DNA from: Gallionella sp.
GTDB lineage: Bacteria; Pseudomonadota; Gammaproteobacteria; Burkholderiales; Gallionellaceae
NCBI GenBank assembly: GCA_030690245.1
Contig: JAUYGW010000241.1
Coordinates: forward strand, 1-10,516
DNA length: 10,516 bases
Direction: 5' to 3'
In this document: piece by piece, positions 6,243 to 10,516 of the stretch
Numbering within the stretch: the first letter of the stretch is position 1
Layout of the letters: each line of letters starts with the position of its first letter
Program-made: the position numbers and the translations under genes
The notes under the pieces: model-generated
Database searches by the model: none
Told to the model about the DNA's origin: nothing
What the model saw: the letters and a program-made list of their open reading frames with translations, nothing else

Positions 6243-6261
6243 CGCCGTTTTTAAAACGGCG
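6243..6261. repeat. Palindrome upstream of hicA
   Basis: CGCCGTTTTTAAAACGGCG is a near-perfect palindrome with CGCCG/CGGCG ends and a T/A centre. It lies about 20 bases upstream of the possible hicA promoter and about 50 bases past the palindrome at the tldD stop. No T-run follows on either strand, so terminator function is doubtful; an operator is possible. Confidence 0.55.
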
Positions 6262-6313
6262 AAGTAACTGCAATGCCCGGTGTAGTGCACAACGCTCATG
6301 TGACGTATGGAAA

Positions 6314-6338
6314 GGGCGTATTGCCATACGCCCCTACG
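6314..6338. repeat. REP-like palindrome that supplies the tldD stop codon
   Basis: GGGCGTAT (6314-6321) and ATACGCCC (6326-6333) form a perfect eight-base stem with a TGCC loop, followed by CTACG. The GTAGGGGCG style matches the repeat pair at 7852-7909. The tldD stop (TAG, 6334-6336) falls in the flanking CTA of this repeat. Confidence 0.7.
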
Positions 6339-7788
6339 CCGTCCCGCCAACCGTCAACCCGTCGATCCGCACCGTCGGTTGCCCTACGCCGACCGGCACG
6401 CTTTGCCCTTCCTTGCCGCAGGTGCCGACTCCGGGATCGAGCGCCATGTCGTTGCCGATCATCGAGATGCGCGTCAGCACGTCGGGGCCGTTGCCGATCA
6501 GGGTCGCGCCTTTGACCGGATGAGTGATCTTGCCGTCTTCGATCATGTAGGCCTCGGCGGTGGAGAACACGAATTTGCCGCTGGTGATGTCCACCTGTCC
6601 GCCGCCGAAGTTCACCGCGTACAGGCCGTGTTTCACCGAGGCGATGATTTCCTGCGGGTCCTTGTCGCCGTTGAGCATATAGGTGTTGGTCATGCGCGGC
6701 ATCGGCAGGTGCGCGTAGGACTCGCGCCTTGCGTTGCCTGTTGTAGCCACGCCCATCAACCGCGCGTTCAGGCTGTCCTGCAAATAGCCTCTGAGGATGC
6801 CGTTCTCGATCAGCGTGGTGCATTGCGCGGGGTTGCCCTCGTCGTCCATCTGCAACGAGCCGCGCCGTCTTGCCAGCGTGCCGTCGTCCACCACGGTCAC
6901 GCCTTCTGCCGCGACGCGCTCGCCGACGCGGCCGGAGAACGCCGAGCTGCCCTTGCGGTTGAAGTCGCCTTCCAGCCCGTGGCCGATCGCTTCGTGCAGC
7001 AGGATGCCCGGCCAGCCGTTGCCCAGCACCACGGTCATATTCCCTGCCGGAGCAGGCGCGGCATCGAGGTTGGTCACGGCCTGATGCACCGCCTGAGCGG
7101 CATAACGACGCAGCATATCGTCGTCGAAATAACCGTAATCGAAACGTCCGCCACCGCCTGCCGAGCCTTGCTCGCGGCGACCGTTGCTCTCGATGATGAC
7201 TTGCAGCGACAGGCGCACCAGCGGGCGGATGTCGGCATTCAGCAAACCGTCGCTGCGCGCCACCATCACCACTTCGTATTCGCCCGCCAGCCCCGCCATC
7301 ACCTGCACCACGCGCGGATCGAGCGCGCGCGCGTAGCCTTCGAGCCGCTCCAGCAACGCGACCTTGTCGGCATCCTTGAGGCTGGCGATCGGGTCATGCG
7401 GCAGATAGATTTCGCGCCGCGAGCCGTGATGAATAACAGGCACAGTCTGCGTGCCGCCCTGCTTGGCGATCGCGCGGGTGGCCTGCGCCGCGCTTTCCAG
7501 CGCGTTCATGCTGATGTCGTCGGAATAGGCGAAGGCGGTCTTCTCGCCGCTCACCGCGCGCACCCCGACCCCCTGATCGATGTTGAAACTGCCGGACTTG
7601 ACAATACCCTCTTCCAGCGACCAGCTCTCGGCGCGGCTGTATTGAAAGTACAAATCGGCGTAATCGAGACGATGCGCCAGCATGCTGGCGAACACCTGCT
7701 CGATGTGGCGCGCCTCGATGGAATAGGGAGTCAGCAACGATTGCTGCGCGGTGGCGAATAACGTGTCGAAAGGCTGGCTTTGTTGCAT
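6334..7788 (-). CDS. tldD: Metalloprotease TldD
   Basis: TldD pairs with TldE/PmbA to form a zinc-dependent protease that degrades unfolded peptides. In Enterobacteria it matures microcin B17 and degrades the CcdA antitoxin. This copy has 484 residues, the usual length. It shows the zinc-binding [20 protein letters not shown] segment (HExxxH, H265-H270), DDGT (301-304), the MTNTYML segment (366-372), and the C-terminal [18 protein letters not shown] with the conserved cysteine C457. The start at 7786-7788 has TAGGA six bases upstream. It is the third gene of the conserved yhdP-nit-tldD order, but a 148-base gap with a repeat pair separates it from the amidase gene. Its last codon and stop lie against a palindromic repeat. 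No pmbA is in the window. Confidence 0.97.
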   Translation of the reverse strand: MQQSQPFDTLFATAQQSLLTPYSIEARHIEQVFASMLAHRLDYADLYFQYSRAESWSLEEGIVKSGSFNIDQGVGVRAVSGEKTAFAYSDDISMNALESAAQATRAIAKQGGTQTVPVIHHGSRREIYLPHDPIASLKDADKVALLERLEGYARALDPRVVQVMAGLAGEYEVVMVARSDGLLNADIRPLVRLSLQVIIESNGRREQGSAGGGGRFDYGYFDDDMLRRYAAQAVHQAVTNLDAAPAPAGNMTVVLGNGWPGILLHEAIGHGLEGDFNRKGSSAFSGRVGERVAAEGVTVVDDGTLARRRGSLQMDDEGNPAQCTTLIENGILRGYLQDSLNARLMGVATTGNARRESYAHLPMPRMTNTYMLNGDKDPQEIIASVKHGLYAVNFGGGQVDITSGKFVFSTAEAYMIEDGKITHPVKGATLIGNGPDVLTRISMIGNDMALDPGVGTCGKEGQSVPVGVGQPTVRIDGLTVGGTA

Positions 7789-7851
7789 GGTATTCCTAAG
7801 CTAAATTCCGTAATTGAACCACGAAGAGAAACAATGCATTGTGCTGCTCAT

Positions 7852-7909
7852 GTAGGTGCGAATTTATTCGCACGCAACCTATTGTTCGGGCGAATAAATT
7901 CGCCCCTAC
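7852..7909. repeat. Paired REP-like hairpins between the amidase gene and tldD
   Basis: Two hairpins in opposite orientation: GTGCGAAT/ATTCGCAC (7856-7863 and 7866-7873) and GGGCGAAT/ATTCGCCC (7888-7895 and 7898-7905). The unit is bounded by GTAGG (7852-7856) and CCTAC (7905-7909), so it is itself an inverted pair. This resembles the bipartite REP units common in Proteobacteria. It fills most of the 148-base gap and may affect mRNA stability or transcription between the two genes. Confidence 0.75.
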
Positions 7910-7936
7910 CACACTGTCAACCGAATCGGTAGTCAG

Positions 7937-8770
7937 CTAAAACAAGACACGGTGTGTCAGCGCGGGCAGGCTGGCGCGCAGGCTGGACTGATAGGACGAA
8001 TTCACTTCGGCAAGCACCACGCCGGAGCCGCGCGGCAATCGATCCAGCACCCGCCCCCACGGGCCGACGATCATGCTGTTACCGTGCGTCTCGCGCCCGT
8101 TGACGTGATAGCCGCCTTGCGCGGCAGCGATCACATACGCCAGGTTTTCCACGGCGCGGGCGCGCACCAGCACTTCCCAGTGCATCTTGCCGGTGGTCTC
8201 GGTGAACGCGGCGGGCAGCACGATGATGTCCACCTCTTTCATCGCGCGGAACAGCTCGGGAAAGCGCAGGTCGTAGCAGACCGCCAGCCCGATGCGCCCG
8301 AACGGGCTATCCACCACCACGACCTGATTGCCCGGCTCGATGGTTTTGGCTTCATCATAACGTTCGTTGCCCAACTCCAAATTGAACAGATGGATCTTGT
8401 CGTAGCGCGCCACCTGTTTGCCCTGCTCGTCGAATACCAGGCAGCTGTTCAGCACCTTGCCCGGCGCGCTGGCCGCCAGCGGGATCGAGCCGCCCACCAG
8501 CCATATCCTGTGCTGGCGCGCGGTTTCGCTGAGAAACGACTGGATCGGCCCCTGCCCCGGCTGCTCGCGTATCGCGATCTTGTCCTGCTCGGCCATGCCC
8601 ATGATGGCGAAGAATTCCGGCAACACCACCAGGCGCGCGCCCTCTTCGGCGGCTTTGGCGATAAGGCGGCGCGCCTCGTCCAGATTGCCCGTGATGTTCG
8701 GGCCGGAAGCCATCTGGATGGCGGCCACCTTGAATACGTTGGCTCTTGGTGCGGTAGTTCCTTGCGGCAT
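7937..8770 (-). CDS. Nit-type carbon-nitrogen hydrolase (probable deaminated-glutathione amidase)
   Basis: A 277-residue cytoplasmic enzyme of the nitrilase superfamily. The catalytic triad is complete: E52 in LPEFF, K125 in YDKIHLF, and C165 in AVCYDLRFPE. The segments NSCLVFDEQG and GRIGLAVCYDLRFPELFR, with RARAVENLAYVIAAAQ after them, match the Nit1 branch. Known members hydrolyse deaminated glutathione, a side product of transaminases, as metabolite repair; that substrate is inferred from family style. The ATG at 8768-8770 lies 10 bases after the yhdP stop, so the two are probably co-transcribed; only a weak AGAAAG-like ribosome site is visible. The neighbourhood yhdP-nit-tldD is a known betaproteobacterial order (from memory). 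Confidence 0.93.
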   Translation of the reverse strand: MPQGTTAPRANVFKVAAIQMASGPNITGNLDEARRLIAKAAEEGARLVVLPEFFAIMGMAEQDKIAIREQPGQGPIQSFLSETARQHRIWLVGGSIPLAASAPGKVLNSCLVFDEQGKQVARYDKIHLFNLELGNERYDEAKTIEPGNQVVVVDSPFGRIGLAVCYDLRFPELFRAMKEVDIIVLPAAFTETTGKMHWEVLVRARAVENLAYVIAAAQGGYHVNGRETHGNSMIVGPWGRVLDRLPRGSGVVLAEVNSSYQSSLRASLPALTHRVLF

Positions 8771-8780
8771 AAATTGCTTT

Positions 8781-10516
8781 CTATTTACTCTGATTATTTG
8801 TCTTGGCTGGCGCTTCGCCGACCTTGGTCACCTTCGGGTCGCTCCAGGTGCCGCTGACATTGTATTCAAACGACACCAACTTATCGAGCGGATTGCCCAA
8901 TACCTTGTTGACGATGAGCGAGCCGATGCCGACCACCGGGCCGGCGGCAAAAGCGCCGAGCAGCGACACGCTATCGCCCAGCGTCGGCAGAATCCTCACG
9001 CGCAAATTCTGGGTTTCGCTGTTCAGGTCGACGCTGCCCTTCATGGTCACCTTGGCGGAGGACCCGTCGATATGAAAATCCTGCGTGTCCATCACGCCGT
9101 GCCTGATCGTGGCATTGCCGTTGATATTGTCGAACTGAAAACCGTCGCTGAACACGTCGGTGAAATCCAGCGTGATGCGTTTGGGCAAGGCCTGCAGGCT
9201 GAGAATGCCGAGCAATTTGCCGATGCCCGGATCCATTTTGAGGAATTGCCCCTTGCTGGTATCCAGCTTGAGCGAGCCGTCCAGCGAGGCATAGTTGAAT
9301 TCGCCTGGGTTGCCGGCCCATGACAAATTCGCCGCGAGCTTTCCGCTACCGCCCTTGACGGTACCGGGATAACCGGAGCGCGCCAGGATTTTCCCGGCAT
9401 CGCTGATTTGCAGCAGCAGGTCGGCCTGGGTTTTCGTGCCCGCCTCCGACACGTTACTGGCGCAGCCAGCCGATTGCGGGAGGAGGCGGGGGGACGGCAT
9501 TCCCGCACCGGACGCTTGCGCGCACCGTGTCATGCCGTCCGCCTGCCCGCCGCGCCAAACCCCGTCCCCGACCATACTACCGTCCGGGTTGACGAGATTC
9601 AGCCGGCGCAACCGCCAGTCATCGCCGTCGGGATGCCCCACCAGTTCGAGCCGCCCGACCTGTTTGCCGCCCATCTGCAAATTCTCGATCGCAACTTGCA
9701 GCGCGGGCAGGCTGCCGGGCGACACCGATGCGGGCTGAACGGGTTGCACGGGGGAGGTAGCCGCAAGGTCATCGCCTTCCCACAGCAGGTTCTGCAACCG
9801 CGCCGTCAATTTACCTTCCCCGCGCGGCTGCCACTCCACCTCGCCGTTCAGCGCGCTGCCGGACAACCGTGCAAACAACCCGTCGCCGCGCTTGCCGGCA
9901 TCGATATTCAGGTCGTCGATATGCAGGCCGAACCCGCTCACCTTGCCGATCACGAGATCCGCACCGGCAATCGGCACGCCGCCATCCATGCCGCCCGCCG
10001 CACCAAGCAGATCGCCCCACCCCTGCAAGGACAGTTCCGGCAGGCTGCCACTCAGCCATATGCCTGTCCTGAGCGCCGTCGAAGGGCCGCCCCGGCTTCG
10101 CGGAGAGTCAATCGCCCCAAGTTGCTCCAGCAGCCTCCTGGTGCCCGGACGATTCCTGCCGGAAAAATTTTCTCCGCCGAAATTGATGACACCGCGCCTG
10201 ACGACCATTGCGCCGTTTTCCTCGCGCCGCACCAATCGCGCGCTGAGCAGCTTGCCCAGTTGCGCGGTGATGACGTCCTGGCCGTCGGTGACACTCCCTT
10301 CGGCGCCGCTCAGGGCAGGCTTCTTCTCCAGGCGCAACGGCATCGCTTCATTGGCGCGCTTGGCAAAGGGCTGCGGCAGCGTGGAGCCGAGGCCCTGCAG
10401 GGTGGAATTGATGGTCAACTGCGCAGATTTTTTCTGCACGGCAATGTCGGCATCCCACGCCGCGCCGCCGGACAGATAATTCATCAGCGGATTCGGGTAG
10501 ATTATTCGCAGCGCAT
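8781..10516 (-). CDS. yhdP: YhdP-like AsmA-family envelope protein, C-terminal part
   Basis: The frame is open at the window edge, so this is the last 577 or so codons of a protein normally above 1200 residues. A Met at 10482-10484 is internal: upstream codons continue as ALRIIYPNPL. YhdP belongs to the AsmA-like bridge proteins that carry phospholipid between inner and outer membranes. The N-terminal membrane anchor would lie outside the window. Support is the beta-rich repeated architecture and family segments such as QLTINSTLQGLGSTLPQPFAK, GYPGTVKGGSGKLAANLSW, QFLKMDPGIGKLLGILSLQ, RITLDFTDVFSDGF, and the near-terminal GPVVGIGSLIVNKVLGNPLDK. The stop at 8781-8783 is 10 bases before the amidase gene. 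Three stretches look foreign to the family yet keep the frame: the 25-base repeats at 10296-10320 and 10062-10086, and the 102-base element at 9439-9540. Conserved sequence resumes after each, so I treat the gene as intact. Confidence 0.92.
   Translation of the reverse strand, partial: ALRIIYPNPLMNYLSGGAAWDADIAVQKKSAQLTINSTLQGLGSTLPQPFAKRANEAMPLRLEKKPALSGAEGSVTDGQDVITAQLGKLLSARLVRREENGAMVVRRGVINFGGENFSGRNRPGTRRLLEQLGAIDSPRSRGGPSTALRTGIWLSGSLPELSLQGWGDLLGAAGGMDGGVPIAGADLVIGKVSGFGLHIDDLNIDAGKRGDGLFARLSGSALNGEVEWQPRGEGKLTARLQNLLWEGDDLAATSPVQPVQPASVSPGSLPALQVAIENLQMGGKQVGRLELVGHPDGDDWRLRRLNLVNPDGSMVGDGVWRGGQADGMTRCAQASGAGMPSPRLLPQSAGCASNVSEAGTKTQADLLLQISDAGKILARSGYPGTVKGGSGKLAANLSWAGNPGEFNYASLDGSLKLDTSKGQFLKMDPGIGKLLGILSLQALPKRITLDFTDVFSDGFQFDNINGNATIRHGVMDTQDFHIDGSSAKVTMKGSVDLNSETQNLRVRILPTLGDSVSLLGAFAAGPVVGIGSLIVNKVLGNPLDKLVSFEYNVSGTWSDPKVTKVGEAPAKTNNQSK
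9439..9540. repeat. 102-base double-inverted-repeat element inside yhdP
   Basis: Two inverted repeats lie back to back. CCCGCCTCC (9439-9447) pairs with GGAGGCGGG (9482-9490), and one base later GGACGGCAT (9492-9500) pairs with ATGCCGTCC (9532-9540). Inside the first loop CTGGC/GCCAG (9457-9461, 9465-9469) forms a small hairpin. GACACG (9448-9453) also pairs with CGTGTC (9526-9531) across the two units. The span is exactly 34 codons and encodes a Cys/Ser/Pro-rich stretch between the yhdP segments GVWRGGQA and TKTQADLL. The mobile origin is inferred. Confidence 0.6.
10062..10086 (-). repeat. 25-base repeat, copy B, inside yhdP
   Basis: Read on the minus strand it starts CCCTTCGACGGCGCTCAGG and matches the plus strand of copy A (10296-10320) at 22 of 25 positions. 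It encodes the PSTALRTG peptide often seen where CCTTCGAC...CTCAGG repeats fall within genes. The frame of yhdP is kept. Confidence 0.65.
10296..10320 (+). repeat. 25-base repeat, copy A, inside yhdP
   Basis: Read on the plus strand it starts CCCTTCGGCGCCGCTCAGG and differs from copy B at positions 8, 11 and 20. On the coding strand it encodes the PALSGAEGS stretch, which interrupts a segment where the family normally runs from LRLEK towards GQDVITAQL (from memory). The two copies face each other about 210 bases apart. Confidence 0.65.

Noticed and set aside
6190..6340. An island attachment site or insertion-sequence end at the tldD-hicA junction
   Set aside because: No target-site duplication, integrase, transposase or tRNA was seen, and I found no matching direct repeat at the other island edge near 2527-2611.
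6307..7761. A 484-codon open frame on the plus strand opposite tldD
   Set aside because: It mirrors tldD in a GC-rich region, has a His/Ala/Arg-rich low-complexity product with no motif, and tldD itself is unambiguous.
7952..9323. Two 301-codon plus-strand frames opposite the amidase and yhdP genes
   Set aside because: They are shadow frames of clearly identified genes, with no plausible start context or motif.

Overview
The window looks like a chromosome segment from a high-GC betaproteobacterium, probably of the Nitrosomonadales/Gallionellaceae type. This is an inference from the gene order yhdP - carbon-nitrogen hydrolase - tldD, from the ribF and HDOD sequence styles, and from the density of small palindromic repeats. 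No rRNA or tRNA is present to fix the taxon. Every supported gene lies on the minus strand, so transcription runs from high to low coordinates.

Layout, in order of transcription. (1) 10516-6334 is a conserved housekeeping block: the 3' part of yhdP (AsmA-like envelope protein, cut by the window edge), a Nit-type amidase 10 bases downstream, and tldD (metalloprotease subunit) after a 148-base gap that holds a paired palindromic repeat. (2) 6188-2612 is an accessory block. It has hicA and hicB (type II toxin-antitoxin), a 586-residue OLD-like ATPase-TOPRIM nuclease 37 bases behind hicB, a 178-residue conserved-looking protein of unknown function, a small nucleotidyltransferase, and a 56-residue protein whose start overlaps the nucleotidyltransferase stop. 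Base composition drops sharply in its middle: a hand count of bases 4021-4080 gives 24 G+C of 60, against 41 of 60 for bases 6841-6900 in tldD. (3) 2526-1 returns to host-like sequence: an HDOD-domain regulator translationally coupled to a metallo-beta-lactamase-fold hydrolase, then the start of ribF, which runs off the low-coordinate edge.

The accessory block reads as a small defence/toxin-antitoxin island between two conserved blocks. Its most interesting parts are the hicA-hicB-nuclease unit and the coupled nucleotidyltransferase plus 56-residue protein. Both are hypotheses from gene content and spacing; nothing in the sequence proves anti-phage activity.

The second theme is repeats. Small palindromes sit in most host gaps. 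Three repeat-like inserts lie in frame inside yhdP: two inverted 25-base copies that match at 22 positions, and a 102-base (34-codon) element built from two adjacent 9-base-arm inverted repeats. One palindrome supplies the tldD stop codon.
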